From Petrimonas sp. (lineage in GTDB: Bacteria; Bacteroidota; Bacteroidia; Bacteroidales; Dysgonomonadaceae), in the NCBI GenBank assembly GCA_012839475.1, contig DUNG01000020.1:248001-312000 (forward strand): a stretch of 64,000 bases of DNA. The letters are read 5' to 3'. Below, piece after piece: positions 43,976 through 52,679 of the stretch; the first letter of the stretch is position 1, and each line of letters starts with the position of its first letter. The notes under the pieces are model-generated. The model was not told the origin of the DNA. It saw nothing but the letters and a program-made list of their open reading frames with translations, and did no database searches. The position numbers and the translations under genes are program-made.

Positions 43976-44686
43976 ATGGATAAACCCGCGTTATACCTGA
44001 TCCCAACTTTGCTGGGCGACACCCCGGTGAACGAGGTGATTCCACCCTACAATATCGAGGTAGCGTCACGACTGAAGTACTTTATCGTGGAGAACACCCG
44101 GTCGGCCCGTCGCTTTTTGAAACGGTGCGACCCAAACATCGATATCGACGGGCTCACCTTCTTCGAGTTGAACAAGCGTACTGACCCCAATCAAATCGCA
44201 AGCTTCCTAAAACCCTTGGCTGCAGGCGATAGCATGGGGGTGCTCTCCGAGGCAGGCTGTCCCGCCATCGCCGACCCCGGTGCCGACGTGGTGGCCATCG
44301 CGCAACGGGAAGGATACAAAGTCGTTCCACTGGTCGGCCCCTCCTCCCTCCTGATGGCCCTGATGGGCTCTGGCTTCAACGGTCAAAGCTTCGCCTTTCA
44401 CGGCTACTTACCTATCGACCCGGGTGAGCGGGCGAAAAAGCTGAAACGGCTCGAAGCGCTTGCCTACAACGACAATCAGACACAGCTCTTTATTGAAACG
44501 CCCTACCGCAACCAGAAGCTGGCAGAAGAGATCCTGCGGCAATGCAAACCGAAAACGCGCCTATGTATCGCGATGAACGTCTCGCTTCCCGACGCGTACC
44601 TTGTTACCAAAACCGTACAAGCGTGGAAAGGGAAGCTTCCCGACATGCACAAAAAACCAGCCGTCTTTCTAATTTACAAAGGATGA
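43976..44686 (+). CDS. RsmI-like SAM-dependent methyltransferase (tetrapyrrole methylase fold)
   Basis: The 236-residue protein has the tetrapyrrole (corrin/porphyrin) methylase fold: ALYLIPTLLGDTPVNEV at the start, GVLSEAGCPAIADPGADVV for SAM binding and LVGPSSLLMALMGSGFNGQ. RsmI of this fold 2'-O-methylates C1402 of 16S rRNA; this shorter group in Bacteroidota is related but its target is unproven. It may form a pair with the RsmF-like enzyme encoded divergently upstream. Upstream rhomboid gene is 11 bp away. Confidence 0.8.
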   Translation: MDKPALYLIPTLLGDTPVNEVIPPYNIEVASRLKYFIVENTRSARRFLKRCDPNIDIDGLTFFELNKRTDPNQIASFLKPLAAGDSMGVLSEAGCPAIADPGADVVAIAQREGYKVVPLVGPSSLLMALMGSGFNGQSFAFHGYLPIDPGERAKKLKRLEALAYNDNQTQLFIETPYRNQKLAEEILRQCKPKTRLCIAMNVSLPDAYLVTKTVQAWKGKLPDMHKKPAVFLIYKG

Positions 44687-44769
44687 AACTAAGTCTAATA
44701 TACCCTGTCTACACCTCCTTAGGAAGACGAAAACGGCCAAACGAAACACTAAAACATAATAGAAACCAG

Positions 44770-44800
44770 TTGATGACTGTACGGTTTTTTCATAATTTTG
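44770..44800 (+). promoter_or_regulatory. Promoter of the thermonuclease gene
   Basis: TTG (44770-44772), 20-bp spacer, TAATTTTG (44793-44800), an exact TAnnTTTG. The ATG follows 31 bp on. Confidence 0.65.
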
Positions 44801-44831
44801 GAGTTAAAACAGTGGAAAACCACGCGACCAG

Positions 44832-45344
44832 ATGAAGAGATACGTTTCAATCCTATTGTTTTTGGCACTAGCCGCTTTCGTTTGTCACCAAAGCGTGCTA
44901 AAGACGAAAAGCGAAGTGCCCTATTTTGAAGACTGTGACTACTTCGTGGAGGTAATTGCCGTTTCGGATGGAGACACCTTCACGGGAATCACAGAGGATA
45001 AAGAGAAGGTGCGTTTCAGAATCCAAGGAATTGACGCACCTGAACTATCGCAAGCGTTTTCACGAAAATCAAAGGATTACCTCGCCACCCTTATACATGG
45101 GAAGAGGGTATGCATAAAAGTACAGAAAGAGAGGGATGGGTTTGGTCGACCAGTAGTCTATATCTTCACCCCTGACAACCTCGACGTGGGTGCGGAAATG
45201 ATTAAGGCAGGTATGGCCTGGCACTTTAAAAAGTACGATGATTCGGACTACTACGCCAAGCTAGAAGAGGAGGCACGGGAGAAGAAAGTTGGATTATGGG
45301 GGGACCTGCATCCTGTTGCCCCTTGGGTTTACAGAGCGCATTAA
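44832..45344 (+). CDS. Staphylococcal-nuclease-like thermonuclease
   Basis: The 170-residue protein has an N-terminal hydrophobic signal or anchor (about 4-20) and an SNase domain with DGDTFTG, the catalytic Arg and Glu in RIQGIDAPE and the second Arg in RDGFGRPV. The family cuts DNA or RNA with calcium. The N-terminus implies an extracytoplasmic enzyme, possibly for nucleic-acid scavenging, which would supply the nucleotide/nucleoside genes at 23-31 kb; that link is inference. It is monocistronic with its own promoter. Confidence 0.9.
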   Translation: MKRYVSILLFLALAAFVCHQSVLKTKSEVPYFEDCDYFVEVIAVSDGDTFTGITEDKEKVRFRIQGIDAPELSQAFSRKSKDYLATLIHGKRVCIKVQKERDGFGRPVVYIFTPDNLDVGAEMIKAGMAWHFKKYDDSDYYAKLEEEAREKKVGLWGDLHPVAPWVYRAH

Positions 45345-45364
45345 CGCGTGACATACAAAACACG

Positions 45365-45395
45365 TTGATTCCTTGAAACTTTTTGACTACTTTTG
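45365..45395 (+). promoter_or_regulatory. Promoter of murB-murA
   Basis: TTG (45365-45367), 20-bp spacer, TACTTTTG (45388-45395), an exact TAnnTTTG. murB starts 22 bp downstream. Confidence 0.65.
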
Positions 45396-45416
45396 TGGTG
45401 AATATTACAACCCGCG

Positions 45417-46415
45417 ATGATCATCAAGCACAACGTTCAGCTGAAACCCTACAACTCGTTCAGAACGAAAGCGCTGGCCAAGCTCTTTTGCGAACCTGCC
45501 ACACTTGACGAACTAATCGAGGTTATCCGTACTCACCCTCACGAGGAGAAACTGCTTCTGGGGGGTGGCTTCAACCTTTTTTTCACGAAGGATTTCGATG
45601 GTCTGGTAATCAAGCCAGCGATGGAAATGGTCGAAACGGTCTTTGAAGACGAGCAGCAGGTAGAAATAGAGGTGGGTGCCGGTATGGAGTGGGATGCGCT
45701 GGTTGAACACTGCGTGGGCCGGGGTTACGCGGGACTGGAAAACCTGTCACTGATTCCCAGCACAGTGGGTGCATGCCCCGTGCAGAATATCGGGGCGTAC
45801 GGTGCGGAGGTAAGCGAGGTGATCACCCGCGTGAAAGCGGTGAACCTGAAGAGCGGCGAGGTAGAGGTTTTTAGCAACGAGGAGTGCCGATTCGGGTACC
45901 GGGAGAGCCTCTTTAAACGACATCCCCACTACGCGATCGCCTCGGTAACCTTCCGGCTAAGCAAATCGTTCACCTACCGAGAGAAGTACACCGACCTGAA
46001 CCGTGAGCTGGAGGGAATCCCCAACCCTACCCTCACGCAAGTGCGGGAGGCGGTCATCCGGACGCGTACCCGGAAGCTGCCCGACTACCACGTGTTGCCC
46101 AACGCGGGGAGCTTTTTCAAGAACCCGCTCCTGACCCGGGAGGAGAAGGAGGAGTTGCAGAAGATCCTACCCGATGCACCCATTTACAACACGGGAGGGG
46201 GCCGGTTCAAAACATCGGCTGCCTACCTGATTGACAAAGCGGGATTCAAGGGTCAACGAAGGGGACAAGTGGGAACGTACGAGCGCCACTCGCTGGTAGT
46301 GGTCAACCACGGCACCGAGGAGGGGCGAGAGATCGTCTCGTTCGCCCGGGAGATACAACAGGAAGTCAAAAAGCGGTTCGGCGTAACACTCGAACCGGAA
46401 GTACAGATATTTTAG
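45417..46415 (+). CDS. murB: UDP-N-acetylenolpyruvoylglucosamine reductase
   Basis: The 332-residue flavoprotein has the MurB FAD-binding fold with LLGGGFNLFF, the GLENLSLIPSTVGACPVQNIGAYG block, the proton-donating Ser in NAGSFFKNP and the C-terminal Glu in TLEPEVQIF. It reduces the enolpyruvyl group on UDP-GlcNAc to give UDP-MurNAc, the second step of peptidoglycan precursor synthesis. The preceding step, MurA, is encoded 21 bp downstream, so the two form an operon. Length and layout match the longer (type I) MurB. Confidence 0.97.
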   Translation: MIIKHNVQLKPYNSFRTKALAKLFCEPATLDELIEVIRTHPHEEKLLLGGGFNLFFTKDFDGLVIKPAMEMVETVFEDEQQVEIEVGAGMEWDALVEHCVGRGYAGLENLSLIPSTVGACPVQNIGAYGAEVSEVITRVKAVNLKSGEVEVFSNEECRFGYRESLFKRHPHYAIASVTFRLSKSFTYREKYTDLNRELEGIPNPTLTQVREAVIRTRTRKLPDYHVLPNAGSFFKNPLLTREEKEELQKILPDAPIYNTGGGRFKTSAAYLIDKAGFKGQRRGQVGTYERHSLVVVNHGTEEGREIVSFAREIQQEVKKRFGVTLEPEVQIF

Positions 46416-46436
46416 TTTTAAGCAATCCTAAACAAG

Positions 46437-47744
46437 ATGGCATCGTTTATCATCGAAGGCGGGCACAGCCTGCAAGGCATCATCGAGCCACAAGGAGCCA
46501 AAAACGAAGCGCTCCAGGTGATTTGCGCCACCCTGCTCACCAAAGAGGAGGTGATTATCGAAAACGTCCCCGATATCCTGGACGTGAACAACCTCATCAC
46601 GCTGCTGGCGACGATGGGGGTAGAGGTGAAGCGGCTAAGCGAGGGGTGCTACTCGTTCAAGGCGGAGACAATTGACCTCACCTATACCCGTTCGGATGAC
46701 TTCATGAAAAAGAGCAGCGCAATGCGGGGCTCCATCATGATCGTGGGTCCCCTACTGGCGCGCTTTGGCAAGGCACTGCTTCCCAAACCGGGAGGTGACA
46801 AGATAGGGCGAAGGCGGCTGGACACGCACCTGAACGGTATCATGAAACTGGGTGCCAAAATGGTGTACAATGAAACGTATCAAACGTACACCCTCGAAGC
46901 CGAGAAGCTGACCGGCCAGTACATCCTGCTGGATGAGGCATCGGTGACGGGAACGGCTAACCTGCTGATGGCAGCCGTGCTGGCGAAGGGAGAGACCGTG
47001 ATCTACAACGCGGCGTGCGAACCGTACGTGGAGCAACTAAGCCGGATGCTGGTACGGATGGGGGCGAAGATAGAGGGAATTGGCTCTAACAAACTGTTCG
47101 TACAGGGGGTATCCTCGCTAAGAGGGTGCCGACACCGGATGCTGCCCGATATGATCGAGGTCGGTAGCTTCATCGGGATAGCGGCCATGACCGCCTCGGA
47201 AATCACCATTAAGAGTACATCGGTAAAGAACCTGGGCATCATTCCGGAGAGCTTCAGGAGATTGGGCATCGCCGTGGAACAGCGGGAGGACGACCTGCAT
47301 ATACCGCGCCAGGAACGGTACACCATCGAGTCGTTCCTAGACGGTTCCATCCTCACCCTGGCGGACGCACCCTGGCCGGGACTCACGCCCGACCTGCTGA
47401 GCGTGATGCTCGTGGTAGCCACGAAGGCGAAAGGGAGCGTGTTGATCCACCAAAAGATGTTCGAGAGCCGCCTTTTCTTCGTCGATAAACTGATCGACAT
47501 GGGGGCGCAAATCATCTTGTGCGACCCGCACCGGGCAGTGGTGATCGGGCTGGACGACCGGTTCTACTTCAGAGCGATGACCATGACCTCGCCCGATATC
47601 CGCGCGGGAATATCGCTGCTCATCGCGGCCATGTGTGCCGATGGGCAAAGCGTTATTCATAACATCGACCAGATAGACCGGGGCTACCAGCGCATCGACC
47701 AGCGGCTTAACGCACTGGGGGCACACATTGAACGAGTAGAATAA
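46437..47744 (+). CDS. murA: UDP-GlcNAc 1-carboxyvinyltransferase with Asp at the Cys115 site
   Basis: The 435-residue protein matches MurA end to end (QGAKNEALQVI at 19-29, KSSAMRGSIMIVGPLLARFG, DMIEVGSFIG, IRAG and GYQRID near the end). It transfers enolpyruvate from PEP to UDP-GlcNAc, the first committed step of peptidoglycan synthesis. In the flexible loop PGGDKIGRRRLD the residue aligned with E. coli Cys115 is Asp121 (codon 46797-46799). Cys-to-Asp MurA enzymes remain active but are not alkylated by fosfomycin. It follows murB by 21 bp. Identification is certain. Confidence 0.96.
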   Translation: MASFIIEGGHSLQGIIEPQGAKNEALQVICATLLTKEEVIIENVPDILDVNNLITLLATMGVEVKRLSEGCYSFKAETIDLTYTRSDDFMKKSSAMRGSIMIVGPLLARFGKALLPKPGGDKIGRRRLDTHLNGIMKLGAKMVYNETYQTYTLEAEKLTGQYILLDEASVTGTANLLMAAVLAKGETVIYNAACEPYVEQLSRMLVRMGAKIEGIGSNKLFVQGVSSLRGCRHRMLPDMIEVGSFIGIAAMTASEITIKSTSVKNLGIIPESFRRLGIAVEQREDDLHIPRQERYTIESFLDGSILTLADAPWPGLTPDLLSVMLVVATKAKGSVLIHQKMFESRLFFVDKLIDMGAQIILCDPHRAVVIGLDDRFYFRAMTMTSPDIRAGISLLIAAMCADGQSVIHNIDQIDRGYQRIDQRLNALGAHIERVE

Positions 47745-47755
47745 AAGAAAAGGGA

Positions 47756-47787
47756 TTTGTTTTTTTACGAACTCTTTTATTACTTTG
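47756..47787 (+). promoter_or_regulatory. Promoter of korAB
   Basis: TTTG (47756-47759), 20-bp spacer, TTACTTTG (47780-47787), one base from TAnnTTTG. The leader carries a small CGCCC-TACAA-GGGCG hairpin at about 47797-47811 before the korA ATG. Confidence 0.55.
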
Positions 47788-47838
47788 TAGCCGCTCGCCC
47801 TACAAGGGCGCTTTATACAAAACAACCAGAAGGAAATT

Positions 47839-49704
47839 ATGTCAACAAAAACTGTCGTGACCGACATAAAGCAGGTAACCGTCCGGTTCTCGGGTGACTC
47901 CGGTGACGGGATGCAGTTATCGGGAACGCTATTCTCAACGCTTTCGGCGATCTTCGGGAACGAAATCTCTACCTTCCCCGATTTCCCGGCCGAAATACGC
48001 GCCCCACAAGGCTCCCTTCAAGGGGTCTCGGGTTTCCAGGTGCGCATTGGAGAGAAAGATGTCTACAACTCGGGCGATAAGGCCGACGTGCTCGTCGCCA
48101 TGAACCCCGCGGCACTCAAGGTAAACGCCCAACACCTGAAACGGGGCTCTATCGTGATTTACGATACCGACTCGTTTGAGGAGAAGGACCTGGAAAAGGC
48201 CAACTACCAAACCCAAGAGCCATTCAAAGAACTGGGACTGGAGCAGGTGCATCCAATCGGGGTGGCCATCACCTCGCTCACGAAAGCCTCCCTGGAGGAT
48301 TCGGGGATGGAGGGCAAGGATATCCTGCGGAGCAAGAACATGTTCGCCCTGGGACTCGTCTGCTGGCTCTTTAACCGCCCACTGGAGATTGCCGACCAGC
48401 TGCTGCAACAGAAGTTCGCGAAGAAACAAACGGTGATGAAGGCCAACATCAAGGCGCTTACCGACGGCTACAACTACGGACATAATATCCACCTCACGAC
48501 CGCTACCTACCGGGTGGAACCGGCAGCGACCGAAAAGGGGTTCTACACCGATATCTGCGGGAACACGGCGACAGCCTACGGGCTTATCGCGGCGGCTGAA
48601 AAGGCGGGCGTGCAGCTCTTCCTGGGCTCCTACCCCATCACGCCGGCCACCGACATACTGCACGAGCTGGCCAAAAGGAAGGACTTCGGGGTGAAGGCAC
48701 TACAGATGGAAGATGAGATAGCGGGGATTACCTCGGCCATTGGCGCAAGCTTCGCCGGGTGCCTCGCGGCAACATCGACCTCAGGACCAGGCCTCGCGCT
48801 GAAATCGGAAGCATTGGGGCTGGCCGTTATGACCGAGCTTCCGCTGGTTGTGATCGACGTGCAACGTGGCGGTCCCTCCACCGGGCTGCCCACCAAGAGC
48901 GAGCAGACCGACCTAAACCAGGCGCTCTACGGCCGAAACGGGGAGAGCCCCGTCGTGGTGGTGGCTGCCAACTCGCCGACCAACTGTTTCGACAGTGCCT
49001 TCGAGGCCTCCAAAATTGCCCTGGAGCACATGACGCCCGTGGTCTTGCTGACCGATGGGTACATCGCGAACGGGTCTGCCGCGTGGAAAATCCCTGATAT
49101 GGCGCAGTACCCCGAGATTAAACCGCCTTACGTGCAAAAGTATTACGACGGGACAGCCAAGGAGTGGAAACCTTACCTTCGGGATCCAGAAACACTCGTC
49201 CGGTACTGGGCCGTGCCGGGTACCCCGGGCTACACGCACCGGGTGGGGGGACTGGAGAAAGACCGGCTCACTGGGGCCATCTCCACGCTACCCGATAACC
49301 ACCAGAAGATGGTGAATACCCGCGCGGACAAGATCAAACGGATCGCGGAACACCTGCCGGAGCAGGAGGTGCTGGGCGACAAGGATGCCGACACCCTGAT
49401 CGTTGGATGGGGCGGCACCTACGGCCACCTGCTAGAGGCGATGATTCAACTGCGCGATAGCGGCAAGAAGGTGGCACTGGCCCACTTCAGGCACCTCAAC
49501 CCGCTACCAAAGAACACCCACGATCTGCTCAAACAGTACGCGAAGGTGATCGTAGCTGAGCAGAACAACGGGCAGTTCGCTGCCTACCTGAGCGGTAGGT
49601 TCAAGGATGTGAGCCACCTCTACCGCTACAACAAGGTAGAGGGACAACCCTTTAAAGTGAGCGAACTGGTGGAAGCATTCACGAAAATAATAGAGGAAAA
49701 ATAG
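47839..49704 (+). CDS. korA: 2-Oxoacid:acceptor oxidoreductase, fused gamma-alpha subunit
   Basis: The 621-residue protein fuses the gamma domain (RFSGDSGDGMQLSG at residues 12-25) to the alpha domain (GSYPITPATDILHELA; EDEIAGITSAIGASFAG), and ends with the transketolase-C-like domain (LIVGWGGTYGH). With KorB it oxidises 2-oxoglutarate to succinyl-CoA with ferredoxin as acceptor. The fused two-subunit form is typical of Bacteroidota. korB follows 2 bp later. No ferredoxin subunit gene is adjacent. Preference for 2-oxoglutarate over pyruvate or branched acids is by family resemblance. Confidence 0.92.
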   Translation: MSTKTVVTDIKQVTVRFSGDSGDGMQLSGTLFSTLSAIFGNEISTFPDFPAEIRAPQGSLQGVSGFQVRIGEKDVYNSGDKADVLVAMNPAALKVNAQHLKRGSIVIYDTDSFEEKDLEKANYQTQEPFKELGLEQVHPIGVAITSLTKASLEDSGMEGKDILRSKNMFALGLVCWLFNRPLEIADQLLQQKFAKKQTVMKANIKALTDGYNYGHNIHLTTATYRVEPAATEKGFYTDICGNTATAYGLIAAAEKAGVQLFLGSYPITPATDILHELAKRKDFGVKALQMEDEIAGITSAIGASFAGCLAATSTSGPGLALKSEALGLAVMTELPLVVIDVQRGGPSTGLPTKSEQTDLNQALYGRNGESPVVVVAANSPTNCFDSAFEASKIALEHMTPVVLLTDGYIANGSAAWKIPDMAQYPEIKPPYVQKYYDGTAKEWKPYLRDPETLVRYWAVPGTPGYTHRVGGLEKDRLTGAISTLPDNHQKMVNTRADKIKRIAEHLPEQEVLGDKDADTLIVGWGGTYGHLLEAMIQLRDSGKKVALAHFRHLNPLPKNTHDLLKQYAKVIVAEQNNGQFAAYLSGRFKDVSHLYRYNKVEGQPFKVSELVEAFTKIIEEK

Positions 49705-49706
49705 CT

Positions 49707-50741
49707 ATGAACGCGACAACCATACAAGAACAAACACGACTACCCAAAGACTATAAAAGCGCTATCCCCGTGCGCTGGTGCCCGGGATGCGGCGACTACG
49801 CGATCCTATCGTCCCTGCATCGGGCGATGGCCGAACTGAACATCGAGCCGCACGAGACGGCGGTCATCTCGGGGATTGGTTGCTCGTCGAGGCTCCCCTA
49901 CTACATGAGCACCTATGGCTTCCATAGCATCCATGGCAGGGCGGCCGCTATTGCAACGGGAGTAAAGGTGGCCAATCCCAACCTAAACGTGTGGGTGACA
50001 ACCGGCGATGGTGATTCGATGGCTATCGGAGGCAACCATTTCATTCACGCCGTCAGGAGGAATATCGACATCAACATCGTCCTCTTCAACAACAAGATAT
50101 ACGGCCTCACCAAGGGGCAGTACTCCCCCACCTCCGACAGGGGGTTCATCTCCAAATCATCACCTTACGGCACGGTGGAAGAGCCATTTAGACCGGCAGA
50201 GCTGACGTTCGGGGCTAGGGGCACCTTCTTTGCCCGTTCACTCGACGTGGATGTGAAGAACCTGACCGATATGCTGGTAGAAGCTGCACGACACAAGGGT
50301 ACCGCGGTGGTGGAGGTGCTACAAAACTGTGTCATCTTCAACGACGGCATCCACAGCAAGATTAGCGACCGGGAATGGCGAGCCGATAACACGTTACTGC
50401 TGCAGCATGGTGAGAAGATGATCTTCGGGAAAGAGGGGAACCGGGGGATCGTGTTGGAAGGGTGGAACCTGAAAGCGGTGACCATCGGTAAGGATGGGTA
50501 CACGCTCGATGATGTGCTGATACACGATGCCACCACCAAAGATAATACCCTGCACATGAAGCTGGCGCTGATGGACCTGTCCAACGGGCTGCCCGTAGCG
50601 CTGGGCGTGATACGGCGGGTGGAAGGACCCACGTACGAGCGAGAGGTGGAGCGGCAAATCGCCGAAGTGAAGGGGCGGTCGCCACAGAATTCGCTCACCC
50701 AGTTCCTGCTTAACTCACCCAACGTCTGGGAGGTTAAGTAA
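49707..50741 (+). CDS. korB: 2-Oxoacid:acceptor oxidoreductase beta subunit
   Basis: The 344-residue protein has the thiamine diphosphate site (TTGDGDSMAIGGNHFIHA with the GDG ... N pattern), the CPGCGD Fe-S ligand motif at the N-terminus and NNKIYGLTKGQYSPTS, all diagnostic of KorB. It binds TPP and the [4Fe-4S] cluster that hands electrons to ferredoxin. It starts 2 bp after korA. It would supply succinyl-CoA from glutamate-derived 2-oxoglutarate, linking the proline genes to the methylmalonyl-CoA genes in this window. Confidence 0.94.
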   Translation: MNATTIQEQTRLPKDYKSAIPVRWCPGCGDYAILSSLHRAMAELNIEPHETAVISGIGCSSRLPYYMSTYGFHSIHGRAAAIATGVKVANPNLNVWVTTGDGDSMAIGGNHFIHAVRRNIDINIVLFNNKIYGLTKGQYSPTSDRGFISKSSPYGTVEEPFRPAELTFGARGTFFARSLDVDVKNLTDMLVEAARHKGTAVVEVLQNCVIFNDGIHSKISDREWRADNTLLLQHGEKMIFGKEGNRGIVLEGWNLKAVTIGKDGYTLDDVLIHDATTKDNTLHMKLALMDLSNGLPVALGVIRRVEGPTYEREVERQIAEVKGRSPQNSLTQFLLNSPNVWEVK

Positions 50742-50749
50742 CTGCACTT

Positions 50750-50786
50750 GTCTTTACTTTCAAGGTCTTCGCTCTGAAAGCAAGAC
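50750..50786. terminator. Hairpin between convergent korB and proline dehydrogenase genes
   Basis: GTCTT-(TA)-CTTTCA pairs with TGAAAG-(C)-AAGAC around a 12-base loop. No long T-run follows on either strand, so termination strength is doubtful, but placement between convergent genes supports the role. Confidence 0.4.
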
Positions 50787-50825
50787 GATCAAAAAAGCAA
50801 CGAGTAAATAATTAGGCGAAACAGC

Positions 50826-52019
50826 TTAACGAACTTTTGATTTCCTGCGCTTTATCTCCTGCTGAATAAATTGGAGTTCACGGCTGGTCTGCCCCTCTAC
50901 CGAGGAGTTTTCCTCTGCCCGGCGAAAGAGGTAAGGCATCATGGTGCGCACCTCACCGTAGGGCACATACTTGGCCACGTTGTACCCCTGTTCGGCCAAA
51001 ACGTGGGTGAGATTGTCACTCATACCATACAGCTGCGAGAAAAAGACGGCGGGGTGGTTCCGGGGTAACCCCTGCTCATCGATCAGGTTGGCCAGCAATA
51101 GCGAGCTCTCCTCGTTGTGCGTGGCAACCATGAAGTCGATCGTATCGATATGATCCAACAGGTAACGGATAGCGGCATCGAAATCGCGGTCGGTAGACTC
51201 CTTATCGGGCTGTATGGGGCACGGGTAGTTCATCTCGAGAGCACGTGCGCGCTCCATCTCCATGTACGCACCCCTTACGATCTTTAGCCCAAACCTGAAT
51301 CCCCCTTCCACGGCCATCTGGTGGTGTTTCTTCAGCCGCTCAAGTGCGTCATGACGATACATCGCGTAAGTGTTTTGCACAATCGCCTTCTCCTTGTTGT
51401 AGCGTGCCATCAGTCTCATCACCATCTCATCCAGCACAGGCTGTATCCAGGTCTGCTCGGAATCGACCATAACAGGTACTCCCAGCTCATATCCTCGTTT
51501 ATAGATCGCCTCTACGCGCTCCTTTACCCGCTTGAACTCGGCAGACTCCTCATCGGTCAGGGGCTCGTTAGCGCTTACCTTGCCCAGCAGGTCAAGTCGC
51601 CCCACCCCGGTAATCTTGAAGACGCTGAATGGTATGCTCGAGTGATCCTTGGCGAACTCCACGGTACGGATCACTTCACTGCAGGTAGCGTCAAACACCT
51701 CATCCGACTCCTTCCCCTCTTGCGCGTAATCCATAATGGAGAGTACGTTCCGTTTGGCCAGCCGGTCGATGGTCTTACCACAATCCTCGAGGGACGACCC
51801 GCCCACGAAGTGGCGGTAGATGGTTTTCTTGATAATTCCCTTCACGGGAAATCGAATGGCGAAGGCAAAGTTGACCAACCGTTTGGACAGCTCTACCAAT
51901 GTGCGGCTGTTCATCACCTTAAAGAGCAGGTAGACCTGCCGCAAGCTGAAATTGGATTGATCACGAAAAGCGATTTCGGTATCATGAAAATCGTGCAAAG
52001 ATGTTTGTTCAAGTCGCAT
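50826..52019 (-). CDS. Proline dehydrogenase
   Basis: The 397-residue protein is a single-domain ProDH (PutA N-terminal type) TIM barrel: FSVFKITGVGRLDLL, MVDSEQTWIQP, LKIVRGAYMEMERA and the C-terminal RRAEENSSVEGQ motif whose Arg pair binds proline carboxylate. It oxidises L-proline to pyrroline-5-carboxylate with FAD at the membrane face. P5C dehydrogenase (pruA) is encoded divergently at 52.7 kb, giving the complete proline-to-glutamate pathway in two genes. It has a -7 box on minus at 52057-52050. Residue conservation makes identification firm. Confidence 0.94.
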   Translation of the reverse strand: MRLEQTSLHDFHDTEIAFRDQSNFSLRQVYLLFKVMNSRTLVELSKRLVNFAFAIRFPVKGIIKKTIYRHFVGGSSLEDCGKTIDRLAKRNVLSIMDYAQEGKESDEVFDATCSEVIRTVEFAKDHSSIPFSVFKITGVGRLDLLGKVSANEPLTDEESAEFKRVKERVEAIYKRGYELGVPVMVDSEQTWIQPVLDEMVMRLMARYNKEKAIVQNTYAMYRHDALERLKKHHQMAVEGGFRFGLKIVRGAYMEMERARALEMNYPCPIQPDKESTDRDFDAAIRYLLDHIDTIDFMVATHNEESSLLLANLIDEQGLPRNHPAVFFSQLYGMSDNLTHVLAEQGYNVAKYVPYGEVRTMMPYLFRRAEENSSVEGQTSRELQFIQQEIKRRKSKVR

Positions 52020-52049
52020 TAGAATAGATGTTTTTATGTGTATTCTTTA

Positions 52050-52057
52050 CAAAAATA
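52050..52057 (-). promoter_or_regulatory. -7 box of the proline dehydrogenase gene
   Basis: On the minus strand 52057-52050 reads TATTTTTG, an exact TAnnTTTG, 30 bp before the start codon. No TTTG lies at the expected spacing. On plus, TATCTTGT near 52105 is a weak candidate for the DUF2141 gene. Confidence 0.5.
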
Positions 52058-52237
52058 ACTATTTTTTTGGGAAACGATAACCGAATTCCGTGAAAAAACG
52101 CGTATCTTGTCATCCGTACCACTTGAACCGGGGAGAACTGGGTTGAGAATCGCCTGTTAAGTCACGCTTTTTAGTCGCCCAAATGCTTGAACCGCTTCGA
52201 GACCACTCTTTAAAACCTTTTAAAAATCAGAATCGAC

Positions 52238-52660
52238 ATGAAAAAGAGGCTGCTTGCATTTACGGTAGTGCTTCTCTCCGCCCTACCCTACCTGTATTCA
52301 GCAAGCATCCACGTTACCATTACAAACGTGAAAGAACCAAAAGGAGAGGTGATTATCTACCTGTACAAGGGAAGCGAAGGGTTCATGGAACCCGACAGCG
52401 CCTATGAAATTGTAAAGATAGAGGCGTCAGACTACCGCGAAGGGTACACATTTAGTAACCTGGAAGCCGGGGAGTACGTGGTCATCCTTCATCACGACAA
52501 GGACCGGAACGGTAAGATGAAATCGCTTTTAGGTATTCCCCGCGAAGGGTTTGGCTTCTCGCGCAACTACCGACCCAAAACGAGGTCGCCCAAGTTCAAC
52601 GAAGTAAAGTTCGCCGTGGAGGGAGATACTACCATCGAGATTAAGATGATTTATTTTTAA
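52238..52660 (+). CDS. Exported DUF2141 protein
   Basis: The 140-residue protein has a signal peptide (about 1-22, ending YSAS) and a compact beta-sandwich with DUF2141 motifs: GEVIIYLYKGSEGF near 35-48, LEAGEYVVILHHDKDRNGKM near 77-96, where the HDKDxNGK loop looks like a cation-binding turn, and the GIPREGFGFSRN block. Function of the family is unknown. It sits between divergent proline dehydrogenase and pruA, 19 bp before pruA, so it is probably cotranscribed with it. Confidence 0.85.
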   Translation: MKKRLLAFTVVLLSALPYLYSASIHVTITNVKEPKGEVIIYLYKGSEGFMEPDSAYEIVKIEASDYREGYTFSNLEAGEYVVILHHDKDRNGKMKSLLGIPREGFGFSRNYRPKTRSPKFNEVKFAVEGDTTIEIKMIYF

Positions 52661-52679
52661 TAACAGTAATTATTTAACT

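Noticed and set aside
44687-44831. tRNA or small RNA between the methylase and thermonuclease genes
   Set aside because: No cloverleaf or strong hairpin was found; only a promoter is supported.
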